NCBI RefSeq assembly: GCF_003691585.1
Contig: NZ_CP033169.1
Span: 2,604,001-2,668,000, forward strand
Reading direction: 5' to 3'
From: Biomaibacter acetigenes
GTDB taxonomy: Bacteria; Bacillota; Thermosediminibacteria; Thermosediminibacterales; Tepidanaerobacteraceae
Length of the DNA stretch: 64,000 nucleotides
The position numbers were made by a program, and so were the translations under genes. A model generated the notes under the pieces. It did not search any database, was not told the origin of the DNA, and saw nothing but the letters and a program-made list of their open reading frames with translations. Of this stretch, positions 1 through 7,895 are shown one piece after another. Positions within the stretch are counted from its first letter, which is position 1; each line of letters opens with the position of its first letter.

Positions 1-385
1 GTAATGATACCGCATTTTAATGATATTGCGGACGATACTATCAAAGCATCGGGCATTTTTAGCCCGTACTCTGCCCTTATCTGTGCAGCTACAGTAGCCA
101 CATGTTTATCTACAGAAACCAGGTTCAAATTAGGAAAATTATTAATAAACTTATTTATTTCAGTAACCAATTTTGCATCTTTCATCTTCAAGGGTTTCAC
201 GAGCAGTTCAGCAAGAGAGATGACAGAAACATAGCCTTTCACTTCGGCATTTTTTATTAATGTTAGAACTTTTTTTGAAGCCAAGCCAAATTCATCATTT
301 CCTTCTAAAAATAAATAAGGACATTTGTATCTATCAGCACTTTTTTATCCTGTTTAATGCGGTCAATCAAGACGTCTATTCCCAA
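1..385 (-). pseudogene. PIN-domain toxin, frameshifted and cut by window edge
   Basis: Reading the minus strand from a TTG at 385, the protein shows the PIN-family opening (KVLIDTNVLIYF). It then hits a stop at 305-307. In the next frame it continues to the window edge with the typical body LEGNDEFGLASKKVL, a SVISLAELLVKP segment and a late MPDALIVSSA segment carrying a conserved acidic residue. PIN toxins are metal-dependent RNases. The gene overlaps the end of the AbrB-type antitoxin upstream, as in VapC/VapB-like pairs. One missing T in the A/T run at 305-312 explains the break, so it may be a real mutation or a sequencing error. Confidence 0.72.
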
Positions 386-615
386 TCTTCTCTCTCCTTT
401 TTAACATACTCATCCATCTCTTCAGCGCATTTGCCATAGGTTCCCTTTGCGATTCCATAATAGTATTCTACATAATCTTGCGGCTCCGGTGTTAATATAA
501 TTCTATTATCTTTTTGTTCTATCAAAAGTTTATTGCCTTTTTTTATTTTTAGTGCCCTGCATATTTGCGCCGGAATAGTAATTTGGTTTTTGCTTGATAG
601 TTTTACGCTATGCAT
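376..615 (-). CDS. AbrB/MazE-type antitoxin (swapped-hairpin DNA-binding protein)
   Basis: This 79-residue protein has the SpoVT/AbrB signature near its N-terminus (VKLSSKNQITIPAQICRALK, then KKGNKLLIEQKDNRIIL). The acidic C-terminal tail is probably the toxin-binding part. It lies directly upstream of, and overlaps, the PIN toxin remnant, so it is the antitoxin and likely autorepressor of that pair. It is intact, unlike its toxin. Naming the exact family (VapB versus MazE) is not possible from sequence alone. Confidence 0.85.
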   Translation of the reverse strand: MHSVKLSSKNQITIPAQICRALKIKKGNKLLIEQKDNRIILTPEPQDYVEYYYGIAKGTYGKCAEEMDEYVKKEREDWE

Positions 616-716
616 GATTTCTTTACCTCCTTCAATGTTTCTTTACTTTTAATTATAATATTTACTTTCAAGAACTTCAACTTTAATATCAGTTCTTCGC
701 ATCGACTAGGATATAA

Positions 717-743
717 AAAAGCTGTGGAAATTCCACAGCTTAA
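717..743 (-). terminator. Intrinsic terminator
   Basis: A perfect 11-bp inverted repeat (AAGCTGTGGAA and its complement) is followed on the minus strand by a run of six T. It lies just after the end of the broken pRiA4b-type gene. Confidence 0.75.
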
Positions 744-763
744 CTTTTTCAAATACTCAATAA

Positions 764-1262
764 CTAATCTTCGCATTCTTCATCATCAGCCTCATATTCT
801 TCATCATAATAACCTTACTGTTCAACCTCGCCGTAACTTTCCAGAACAGAGGGGTATTCTTCGTTTTCTTTTGGTTCTTCCACTCTCATTAATTGCGTAA
901 TAAAATGCCATTCATCCCCGTAGTCAAATAAAAACAACATTTTTTCTTTACATAGTTAAAGACTTTGCCAACCTTGGCTCTTTTAAAACTCCGGGAAATT
1001 GTTCTCCTTCGCCGATATCTGCAAATAATTCATAGCCTTCATCGGATCTGGGCCATCTTTTTATATTGCTGTAAAACCCAAAAGCATGGTCAAAATCAAA
1101 GCCAAAGCTTTCGATAATGATTTCCGCCAGGTCGTATAAACTCATCTTCTCGGGTATTGCTATGACCCTGTAGGGCATTCCCCTGACTCTACCTTCCCAA
1201 TCCGATGCAGTTGCTTTCAAAATCAGTATCTTTTCGTCATCTTTGGCTGGTTTTCTGGTCAT
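764..1262 (-). pseudogene. Plasmid pRiA4b ORF-3 / IS1096-type family protein, broken
   Basis: The first 100 codons from 1262 include YRVIAIPEKMSLYDLAEIII and a DHAFGFY segment, as in the pRiA4b ORF-3-like family, often linked to mobile elements. The frame ends early at 948. A second frame carries the hallmark FLFDYGDEWHF, and the protein continues to an acidic tail ending at 764, interrupted by an in-frame TAA at 815-817. One frameshift near 948-970 plus one nonsense codon break the gene. The family's biochemical function is unknown. A terminator follows directly. Confidence 0.7.
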
Positions 1263-1350
1263 CCGTATTCCTCCATTCTTTATGCTGTAAAAATTGCTTT
1301 TTATGGCCAGTTCCCTTGTTTTCTCTTCTATTCCTTTTTCTATGATGTTG

Positions 1351-1412
1351 AATGAGACAGGGGACGGTTCCTTGACTCAAAAGTGAGTCAGAGAACCGTC
1401 CCCTGTCTCATT
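1351..1412. repeat. REP-like palindrome, copy 1 (complete)
   Basis: A long inverted repeat whose arms read GAGACAGGGGACGGTTC and its complement is separated by TTGACTCA-AAAG-TGAGTCA. It is the most complete member of the family that recurs near 7690-7917, 39150, 42278, 53457, 57162 and 59523. Confidence 0.9.
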
Positions 1413-1435
1413 CCTGTCAAACATCAAGAAAGCCG

Positions 1436-1507
1436 GGAGAATAGCATTGGCATTTGATGTTTTGGAAAGAGCAGTAAAATCAGCATCTGAAAATCAAGGT
1501 TCGTGAA
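1436..1507 (+). other. Short open remnant in the 1263-1615 gap
   Basis: Apart from the REP palindrome, this gene-free stretch holds a short open frame ending at TGA (IKKAGRIALAFDVLERAVKS). It looks like the C-terminus of a lost protein. I cannot name the family. The following 100 bases contain the likely promoter region of the antitoxin gene at 1616. Confidence 0.3.
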
Positions 1508-1615
1508 AAGAAGTAAAAAAGTAGGGTTTCTACACTAGAATCAATGACTTAATTGATGAAAGTTCATCTTGCACATATTGCACATTTATGCTAGACTTAT
1601 TGAAGAGGTGGTTAT

Positions 1616-2047
1616 ATGCTGAATGAATATGGTTTTACCGAGGCAAGAAACGATTTTTCTCGGGTATTTAATATGGTATTTAATGAGCGGGAACCGGCGG
1701 TCATCAGAAGAAACCGGGATCAAGAGGTATTAATGTTGCGCAAGGATTTGCTGAAAGATATGCTCTCGGCTTATGTTCTTGATGTAGATCTATTGCCCGA
1801 AAATGATTGTTCTTTTACCGTATCTATAGATATACTGGAACTTGCGGCTAACGGTCCTACACAAGAAGAAGCCTTAAATGAGCTTATACAAGATTTGAAA
1901 ATATATGCTCAAGACTATATGGAAAGGTCTCAACTTTTTCTTAATGCTCCCAACCGTAAACACCACTTGCCTTACCTTCTTAGAATTTTACTTTGTGATT
2001 CGGACGAAGAGATAAAGTCGCTTTTAAAGGTGCATCATGCCTCCTAG
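1616..2047 (+). CDS. Two-domain antitoxin (Phd-like N-terminus, HicB-like C-terminus)
   Basis: Residues 1-50 resemble Phd/YefM (GFTEARNDFSRVFNMV, then AVIRRNRDQEVLML). Residues 65-105 resemble the HicB fold (FTVSIDI...ANGPTQEEALNELIQDL). The C-terminal stretch PYLLRILLCDSDEEIKSLL is shared in pattern with the second such protein at 40406-40876, so both belong to one family. The start codon follows an AGGTGG ribosome-binding site. Its stop overlaps the start of a frameshifted HicA-like toxin, giving antitoxin-toxin order with translational coupling. Confidence 0.75.
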   Translation: MLNEYGFTEARNDFSRVFNMVFNEREPAVIRRNRDQEVLMLRKDLLKDMLSAYVLDVDLLPENDCSFTVSIDILELAANGPTQEEALNELIQDLKIYAQDYMERSQLFLNAPNRKHHLPYLLRILLCDSDEEIKSLLKVHHAS

Positions 2048-2263
2048 ATTTCGAGATTTAAAACGTTATTGTGACAATAACGGTTGGGTCATGGTTAAAA
2101 ATACCGATCATTTTACTACGAAAAGGTTTTATCTGATGGGTCGCTGTTAAGGACTAAAATAAGCCATGCATTGCAAAAGGAAATACCGGGGAACTTATGG
2201 AAAAAAATACTGAAGTTACAGTTAAAAATGCAGGAAGATGAGTTCTGGAGTAGCATAAAGTAG
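2037..2263 (+). pseudogene. HicA-like toxin, frameshifted
   Basis: From the ATG at 2037, overlapping the antitoxin stop, the protein reads MPPRFRDLKRYCDNNGW and so on. It loses frame at the T run 2111-2114, then continues as YYEKVLSDGSLLRTKISHAL to a stop at 2261-2263. Adding one T restores a 75-codon protein with a small double-stranded-RNA-binding-like HicA layout. It is the partner of the 1616 antitoxin and corresponds to the intact toxin at 40155-40415. The break may be decay or a sequencing error. Confidence 0.65.
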
Positions 2264-2608
2264 CTCATTCTACAAACATGCGGGCTAAAAAAGCCGTGCT
2301 TTTTTGTGCGCGGCTGAATTTATTTTAATGTTTGCTGAATTTATTTCATTGTTTCTGTCCAGCAGTTTATCTACAAAGTATTTTCTCTGCGTTTTGTTGT
2401 TTTATTTTTATTATCCTGACTCTATATTTTATCTATATTTTATCGATCCAGCATCCAGTTCGTCGGTGATGTTATAGTGTAAATCAGTTCAAGAGTAGCA
2501 TATTTTATAAAGTGTCAACAATCCCATCCCCTTGACAATCATCCGATGTATACTAAATAAAAAACCTGACCAAAAATGCAATTTTCACCAATCTAACGTG
2601 ATGAATAA
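2264..2608. other. AT-rich gap between two toxin-antitoxin loci
   Basis: No gene is supported here. A stem-loop (AGCCGTGC...GCGCGGCT, about 2294-2319) could terminate the upstream toxin transcript. The part after 2480 lies where a toxin partner of the orphan Phd antitoxin would be expected, but no toxin-like reading frame remains. Confidence 0.5.
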
Positions 2609-2836
2609 TTATTTTTCTTTTATCCTCTCATCTCTGATTTGCTCTGCCGTTACATCCTTTTTTTCTTTATCGGCTAAAAGCCCATATAAAAAATCTGCAT
2701 TAGGAGTCCCTTGATTTTTAATTGGTATAAGTTTAGCTACTTCCTTACCATTCCTTGTTATAATAACTTCTTCTTTATCTACAATTTCTAAATATTTTCC
2801 TGCTCTTGTTTTAAACTCTGTTGCATTAACAATCAT
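2609..2836 (-). CDS. Phd/YefM-family antitoxin, orphan
   Basis: A 75-residue protein with the Phd signature MIVNATEFKTRAGKYLEIVD and VIITRNGKEVAKLIPI, where the N-terminal fold binds DNA and the C-terminal tail (AEQIRDERIKEK) binds toxin. I chose the internal ATG at 2836, seven bases after a GGGAGGTG ribosome-binding site. No toxin gene follows on the minus strand, so the toxin has been lost. Confidence 0.8.
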   Translation of the reverse strand: MIVNATEFKTRAGKYLEIVDKEEVIITRNGKEVAKLIPIKNQGTPNADFLYGLLADKEKKDVTAEQIRDERIKEK

Positions 2837-2887
2837 TTTAACACCTCCCACTTTGATTAATTAAATTATACCATTATTAATTAATCA

Positions 2888-2985
2888 AAAGCGAATTCTC
2901 ATAATCCTCCGATTCTATGTTTTTCCTGAAGGCGGCTTATGTCGTTTGTTTCTTTTTTGTTTTTCCCTTCTGCGTTCATTGTGGA
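2888..2985. other. Mosaic of fragments matching other places in this window
   Basis: Bases 2888-2916 match the 3' part of the sugar transferase gene near 8982-9008. The next stretch (TTTTTCCTGAAGGCGGCTT) matches the Rpn-like gene near 5250-5270. The part after that resembles 5558-5585. No open frame spans it. It looks like a chain of recombination scars. The rest of the gap to 3147 shows only AT-rich promoter-like sequence for hicB. Confidence 0.6.
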
Positions 2986-3147
2986 TTTGTACAGGTAGGT
3001 GCTATCAATTCCAAAAATTTTGCATTTTTGGCTATTAATTAATGCATATTAATTAAATCTCTATAATCTATCCCTGCGAAAGTTGAGTGTCTAATTTATT
3101 AGAAAGATGATATAATATAAATATAATCTATCTTGAGGTGATTGTAT

Positions 3148-3354
3148 ATGAGTATAAAAGTTACGGTTGTAGTTCAAAAAGATGAAAACTGGTACGTCGC
3201 AAAGTGTATCGAAAATAACGTAGCTTCACAGGGTAAAACAATCGAGGAAGCGCTAAACAATTTACGTGAAGCATTGGAGTTATATTATGAAAATGAAAAA
3301 CCGGATATCTCCTATTATCAGACTTTTATAACCACCATGGAGGTAGCGCTATAA
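3148..3354 (+). CDS. hicB: HicB-family antitoxin
   Basis: A 68-residue protein with the canonical partial RNase-H-like HicB pattern: KVTVVVQKDENWYVAKC, then ASQGKTIEEALNNLREALELYYE. HicB binds and neutralises HicA and represses the operon. The ATG at 3148 is preceded by GAGGTG at ideal spacing, so I prefer it over the TTG two codons earlier. It overlaps hicA by one base. Confidence 0.88.
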   Translation: MSIKVTVVVQKDENWYVAKCIENNVASQGKTIEEALNNLREALELYYENEKPDISYYQTFITTMEVAL

Positions 3355-3585
3355 TGGGATCAAAGTATCCTGTTCTCCCTCCAGACGATATAATAAAAGT
3401 TCTTGTGCAGTTAGGATTTAAAAAGGTATCGCAAAAAGGTAGCCATGCAAAATATGTAAAATCAGGTGCAAATAAAAAAGTTGTTATAATACCTATGGCA
3501 CTATGAAATTGCAAAAGGAACGTTAAAAAGCATATTAGAACAGGCTGGGATAACACTGGAAGATTTTTTAAAGTATTTAAAATAA
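3354..3585 (+). pseudogene. hicA: HicA-family mRNA interferase, frameshifted
   Basis: The protein opens MGSKYPVLPPDDIIKVLVQL and contains the HicA core GFKKVSQKGSHAKYVK, with the conserved Gly-Ser-His, followed by KKVVIIPM. An extra G at 3497-3498 shifts the frame. Without it the protein continues HYEIAKGTLKSILEQAGIT to a stop at 3583-3585, the normal HicA C-terminus. HicA cleaves mRNA and is paired with hicB just upstream. Confidence 0.8.
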
Positions 3586-3589
3586 CTTA

Positions 3590-4027
3590 AAATAGATGGT
3601 TTTTCTTCTTCTTCACCTTCAACATAATAAACATAAATCACATTGCCAGGTTTATCAATCATCGCACAATTGCTTGATAGATTCGTAATCTGTAACAACT
3701 GCACCGGCTCCGGTTTTCCGCCAATCACGTATGCATTGTAACATCTTGGAAGCCTTTGGCAGCAATATTCACCAGCAAACTTTTAATATCTTCTGATAAT
3801 TTGATTGCAAATAAATATATTAAAACGCCGACAAGAGCGTCTGCAAATTTCGGCCATGTCCTCCAGCGAAAATCTTCTATTATTCTCCTGCCTTCCCGGC
3901 CTTTCTTCTGTCTCAGTTGTTCATCACGACTTAACCTGTCAATAGCCTTCTCTGTAGTCTCAATGTCATTTACCGGCACCAATATGCCGTTTACGCCATT
4001 TTGAATTAAATCCCTGTTTCCCCTCAT
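3590..4027 (-). pseudogene. Chimeric scrap: glycosyltransferase C-terminus joined to an unknown gene's tail
   Basis: Codons from 4027 to about 3866 encode the typical C-terminal part of a GT4 glycosyltransferase (GNRDLIQNGVNGILVPVND, then an AIDRL...GREGRRIIEDF segment). The frame then runs without a normal ending into an unrelated sequence (FADALVGVLIYLFAIKLSED). After a frameshift near 3726 that sequence ends near 3590 with an acidic EGEEEEKPSIL tail. No start codon or N-terminal domain is present. This is a deletion junction between two genes of an older polysaccharide cluster. Confidence 0.6.
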
Positions 4028-4044
4028 GTCTGTCTTTTGAATAA

Positions 4045-4165
4045 AATTATTTCCTCATCCCCCGAACTTTTCTATCCCTTCCCTTACTTTTTCCACCACG
4101 TAGTCTATCTCTTCATCAGAGAGGTTGTTGTGAAAGGGCAGGGAGATGGTGGAAGAAGCGATGGG
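4045..4165 (-). pseudogene. C-terminal fragment of a DegT/DnrJ/EryC1 aminotransferase
   Basis: The minus strand encodes ASSTISLPFHNNLSDEEIDY followed by VVEKVREGIEKFGG and a TGA. This is the standard ending of PLP-dependent sugar aminotransferases of the DegT family. Everything upstream is missing: the fragment is joined directly to the sugar-transferase remnant. A matching N-terminal fragment of the same family lies at 27400-27583. Confidence 0.65.
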
Positions 4166-4777
4166 CACCATCTATCATTGTCCTAAATTTATAAAGTATA
4201 AATGGTTTTCCATGCTGACCTACTCTTTTTTTGATGGTATAAGACGGGCCCTGGTGAAGTCAGCTTTATGCATAACGAAATCATGACCATAGGAACAACA
4301 GCAATTAAAAGACCTGTTATAGAAAGTATTATATCAAAAAATCTCTTCAATACAATTTGGGTCAAAAGAAAGATTTAATTCATCTAATTCAAACACCGGC
4401 ATATCATCTATTCTGGTAAAATTAGACTTTGAAAGAAAGAACTCGTACATATTCGTCGATATTATCTTTCATCTATCACATATTCTATTTTAAACCATCC
4501 ATCCGATATATTTTTAAATTTGCGTGCCACTTCAAAAGCTTCTTCTTTTGAACCTACCAGTGCTACTTTTTGTACGCCATGAATGCGCTTAATTGAAAAT
4601 AAACAGTATATTTTCCACAGCAATATCAGCAGAAATTGTATCATTGCTCCTATTAAAAATACACTCCTGGGAAAGGCAAACCCTAATAAATGCCAGAATA
4701 TATCCGGCATTAATTATTAATACATCTGTTATCACCATAAAAAAAGAATCCAAAAAACCCAATTTTCTTACTTTCAA
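4166..4777 (-). pseudogene. Polyprenyl-phosphate sugar transferase remnant
   Basis: Pieces align in order with the intact enzyme at 8926-10332. They are an N-terminal membrane segment (DVLIINAGYILAF), then GFAFPRSVFLIGAMIQ, IHGVQKVALVGSKEEAFEVA, MPVFELDEL, and finally the catalytic-domain motif LYKFRTM near 4200. At least one large deletion and several frameshifts separate them. It is a dead paralogue of the priming transferase. Confidence 0.7.
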
Positions 4778-4870
4778 TTATATTACCCCCCAAATTAATT
4801 ACCCCCAAATTTTGTTTTTGAATTAGGTTTGCCGCAGCCTCAATGTTCAAGTATAGCCATGCTTTCAATT

Positions 4871-5580
4871 TTAATTCAAATACTTTCTTACATCTTCTAC
4901 ATCATTTATGCTAAAGATATCTTCCACCATTTTTTCGACCTTCCTGATGTCCCGGGTTTTCTTGATGGTTTCGATAATATCATCTGGAATATTTGAAAGC
5001 TTCTTTTTAAGCAGCTTCATAGCTAGTTCTTTCGCTTTTTCTTCTTTACCTTTTTCCATGCCCTCCTCTATTCCTTTTTCTATTCCTTTTTCTATTCCTC
5101 TTTCTATTCCTCTTTCTTCTACCTTCTTCAGTTCCTGCTCGGTATAGATTTTTAGCTTGGTCTGTTTTAATGTCTTTATCACATACTCCTGAACTTCTTC
5201 ATTTATCATGTCCTCATACATCTTATACACCTCCACAGCTTTTATTATGTTTTTCCTGAAGGCGGCTTCAAGAAGCCTTTTCGCTTCTGATGAACTTTTT
5301 TCGCCTGTTATTGTTTGAAAGTATTTTTTCAATGCTTCCTGAAAATATTCATTGTCGCTCAGTAGTATAGAGCGAAGTTTTCTTCGACATTTCTTATTTC
5401 GCTCTGAACTATTATCTGTACAGGAATCCATTCACCGTTTATATAATATATGCCGTCTATGGGTTTTTCTATTTTTTTGTCGTGTTTTTTTTAGATACGA
5501 TATGAGTTTTTCCGGAAATTTGTTGCATACAAAGCTGAGGGTCATTTCTTCAATGTTTATGTCGTTTATTTCTTTTTTGG
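4871..5580 (-). pseudogene. Rpn-family recombination-promoting nuclease/transposase-like protein, broken
   Basis: The C-terminal 170 codons (from about 5380) include a long charged coiled-coil region with repeated GIEKGIEKGIE-type residues and the end IFSINDVEDVRKYLN, typical of the Rpn/PD-(D/E)XK family. Upstream codons (FPEKLISYLKK, IDGIYYINGEWIPVQIIVQS) belong to the same gene in other frames, with shifts near 5371 and 5490. The N-terminal nuclease half is missing, replaced by a UPF0158 gene end. Part of its C-terminus is duplicated at 7452-7534. Confidence 0.65.
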
Positions 5581-5885
5581 CTTTCCCTGAATACTTTTTT
5601 GGACCTGTTTAATGCCTCACAAAGCCTTTGCCTTATCTTTGATGAAGCAACTGTTTCTGCAAATTCTTCCATTACATCATAACCCTCAGATGACGATATT
5701 CGGGGAACCCTGAAGTAGATTTCGCCGAAACCTTCTTCTATCCTATCGGATAGCTCTTCGTCAGGTTCATAATCTGTCAAAAATTCAACTTCCCCCGTCT
5801 TGACATTCAAAAAATATTGGTGCATAGGATCATTATCCTCATATGCATCGACGAGCTCATCAAGCAATCTTTTAGAAATCTTCAT
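5550..5885 (-). CDS. UPF0158-family protein with a replaced C-terminus
   Basis: The protein starts MKISKRLLDELVDAYEDNDP after GGAGG. It carries the UPF0158 pattern FLNVKTGEVEFL, IEEGFGEIYFRVP and DVMEEFAETVASSKIRQRLC. After about residue 102 (ALNRSKKVFR) the expected C-terminus is absent: the frame runs into sequence derived from the adjacent Rpn-like gene and stops. The family function is unknown. It is likely a deletion fusion and may be non-functional. Confidence 0.65.
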   Translation of the reverse strand: MKISKRLLDELVDAYEDNDPMHQYFLNVKTGEVEFLTDYEPDEELSDRIEEGFGEIYFRVPRISSSEGYDVMEEFAETVASSKIRQRLCEALNRSKKVFRESQKRNKRHKH

Positions 5886-5944
5886 TATAAATCCTCCACT
5901 CCGTTTTACCGCTGGCGGCACAAATTAATTATGAATAAAAAATG

Positions 5945-7309
5945 CTATCCGTTTAATACTATATCATTCCATGTACCTCGGAAAGCGATTTCCAACATAT
6001 TTGCGCAAAGATCGGCACTTTCAAGTTCAGTATCCTCGACCAGCATTTTGTTCAAGACTTCTATATCCAGTCCCTCATGAATCAGTGCATTCCGTATCTT
6101 TTCGTATGCTTTTATTATATACTTTCTCCATTTCCGTTGTTGTTCAGTATTATTATTCAGTCTTTTTGAACAAAACTCCCCTATAGTTATCCCTATGCCT
6201 CTTCCCCTTATTTCCTCACAACATAAAGTGTTCAATGCTATAAATAAATCTACAAGCCTTTCATCCGCATCTTTACAGCTTATGCTTTTTGCAAACCATC
6301 GAAGTGCATTTTTATATCTTTCACGCCGACCTGGGTCAGCATTATTTATAAAGTCATACATTTTCTTTAGCCATTTATCCCAGTCTTTGCCGGGGATAAA
6401 CCACTCCCTATCTATTGGGCAAGTATCTAAAGGCCAGGAAAAGCAGGGTGAAAAAGGATTTCCAAAAGGATTAGCAGCCCATTCATCAGTCTTATAAATC
6501 ACAACCGGACTATCTATAGAAAACCAGTGATTCATTTCACCGACACTTGTTGCGGCTTGAAGTACCGAAATAATAGAACGGATTTCTTTCAAAGGAAGAA
6601 ATTCCGGTTTTATTATATTCCATCCTGCTGAAAACTTATCAAATTCAATCTCATGTTTGTTACATGCTAATACATATCCTATTACCGGATAAGCTTCTGC
6701 AGAATACACCATTACCGCAGGAAGTCTGAGATAGCCCTTTATTTTTTCTATTAAATGATACTCTTCTTTCTTAATCGAGCGGATACGCCATTTCGCATCA
6801 AGTTCAACCTCTGGAAAGTAATATGTGCCGCTTATGCCTAAAAGTGGAACAACAAATTCTATGTTATACGAGCCTCTTTCCCAAACATTTTTACTTTGCA
6901 GAAATATTTCATCGAAGCATTGATTATTCCAATCAAGAGATTTTGTTATATTTAAATACCTCCATAATATGGAAACCAAAAATTCCATGGGAAAAGTAAA
7001 ATCTCCTATAGGACCTCTTTCTTTTTTGGGTATAAATTTATTGAATAAATCATCATTTAAAAGTATCCTGGAAAACTTCCTGTAATCGGAAGAATTCTCT
7101 ATAATATAATTAGATACTATAGGTACTAATGATAACGGATATCGCATCTCGGACGGCGTAGATTGAAAATTATCTTCTTCGATAAGATTGAAAAGTATGA
7201 GGGCTTCTTCTGCCGGGGGTTTTTTATGATCGCTCACGCATTTAGATAATAAGCCAAGAATCTCAATAATTAATGTTTTTACAAGAGCATAAAAATCATT
7301 ATTAAACAT
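5945..7309 (-). CDS. HEPN-domain protein of unknown function
   Basis: This is a 454-residue soluble protein. The last 120 residues contain an ApeA-like/HEPN pattern: LVDLFIALNTLCCEE, then IKAYEKIRNALIHEG with the R-x4-H motif of HEPN ribonucleases. The N-terminal 300 residues match no family I recognise. I chose the ATG at 7309, eleven bases after GGTGGAG. It stands alone between recombination debris. HEPN proteins of this type often act in phage defence as abortive RNases, but no partner is visible here. Confidence 0.6.
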   Translation of the reverse strand: MFNNDFYALVKTLIIEILGLLSKCVSDHKKPPAEEALILFNLIEEDNFQSTPSEMRYPLSLVPIVSNYIIENSSDYRKFSRILLNDDLFNKFIPKKERGPIGDFTFPMEFLVSILWRYLNITKSLDWNNQCFDEIFLQSKNVWERGSYNIEFVVPLLGISGTYYFPEVELDAKWRIRSIKKEEYHLIEKIKGYLRLPAVMVYSAEAYPVIGYVLACNKHEIEFDKFSAGWNIIKPEFLPLKEIRSIISVLQAATSVGEMNHWFSIDSPVVIYKTDEWAANPFGNPFSPCFSWPLDTCPIDREWFIPGKDWDKWLKKMYDFINNADPGRRERYKNALRWFAKSISCKDADERLVDLFIALNTLCCEEIRGRGIGITIGEFCSKRLNNNTEQQRKWRKYIIKAYEKIRNALIHEGLDIEVLNKMLVEDTELESADLCANMLEIAFRGTWNDIVLNG

Positions 7310-7451
7310 AAAAATATACACTCCACCGGATGCTTTTTAACATCCGTTGCAATTACCAGCTTTCTAATCACCAAGGCATCCCTAATTCACCCGGAAAGGT
7401 TCTTGTGCTAAATTTATGTTAGCAGCCGTCCTGGCTCGTTCCCTTGTAATC

Positions 7452-7578
7452 TTAGTTTAAATAGTTTCTTACATCTTCTACATCATTTATGCTAAAGATA
7501 TCCTCCACCATTTTTTCGACCTTCCGGATGTGACAGTTCTTTTATTGCAGCGTAAAAATCGCTGTGCCAGTCGCTCAT
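7452..7578 (-). pseudogene. Internally deleted Rpn-like gene (start and end only)
   Basis: From the ATG at 7578, behind a GGAG site, the codons MSDWHSDFYAAIKELS look like a genuine N-terminus. They are followed at once, out of frame, by the last ~28 codons of the Rpn-like gene (VEKMVEDIFSINDVEDVRNY), almost identical to 4873-4950. The middle of the gene is gone. Confidence 0.55.
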
Positions 7579-7584
7579 GTTACA

Positions 7585-7749
7585 TTCTCCTGTTTTTATT
7601 ATATTATTTTGGTTGTCCGGTATCAAATGTTGTCACCAAATCCGTCCCGGTAACAACTTCATAGCATATGCAATTATCAAAGTGACTGATGAGCCAGGGA
7701 ATGTGAGCCACGGGACGGTTCTCTAACTCACTTTGCTGCACTGAGTCAA
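7585..7749. repeat. REP-like palindrome, copy 2a, plus spacer
   Basis: 7690-7749 holds GGGACGGTTCT flanked by TGAGCCA and TAACTCA, then CTGAGTCAA, the 3' half of a REP unit interrupted by the intron remnant. 7585-7690 shows nothing recognisable. Confidence 0.75.
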
Positions 7750-7895
7750 GTCGAGTAGACATGGGCCTTGCGGCCCATGCCCCTCACAGAACGGACGTGC
7801 CTAATTAAGGCATCCGGCTCTTCATGCAGTCATTTGCTTCGGGCTATGCCTTACCATAAAGTTTTCTGCTATATACTGTGCGCCTCGTGGCGCAC
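7750..7895 (-). mobile_element. Group II intron, internally deleted (ends only)
   Basis: On the minus strand the element starts GTGCGCC at 7895, the usual 5' end of bacterial group II introns. It ends with a domain V-like hairpin (GAGCCGGATGC...GCACGTCCG-TTC) and a domain VI hairpin closing in CTACTCGAC at 7750. Most of domains I-IV and the reverse transcriptase are missing. The flanks join to ATGAGTCAGGGGACGATTCC and TTGACTCA, an uninterrupted REP unit. Domain V lacks one G and has an unusual loop, so it is probably inactive. Confidence 0.75.

Noticed and set aside
610-900. 96-codon plus-strand open frame
   Set aside because: It covers the terminator and the end of the pRiA4b-type gene on the other strand, and its sequence is low-complexity.
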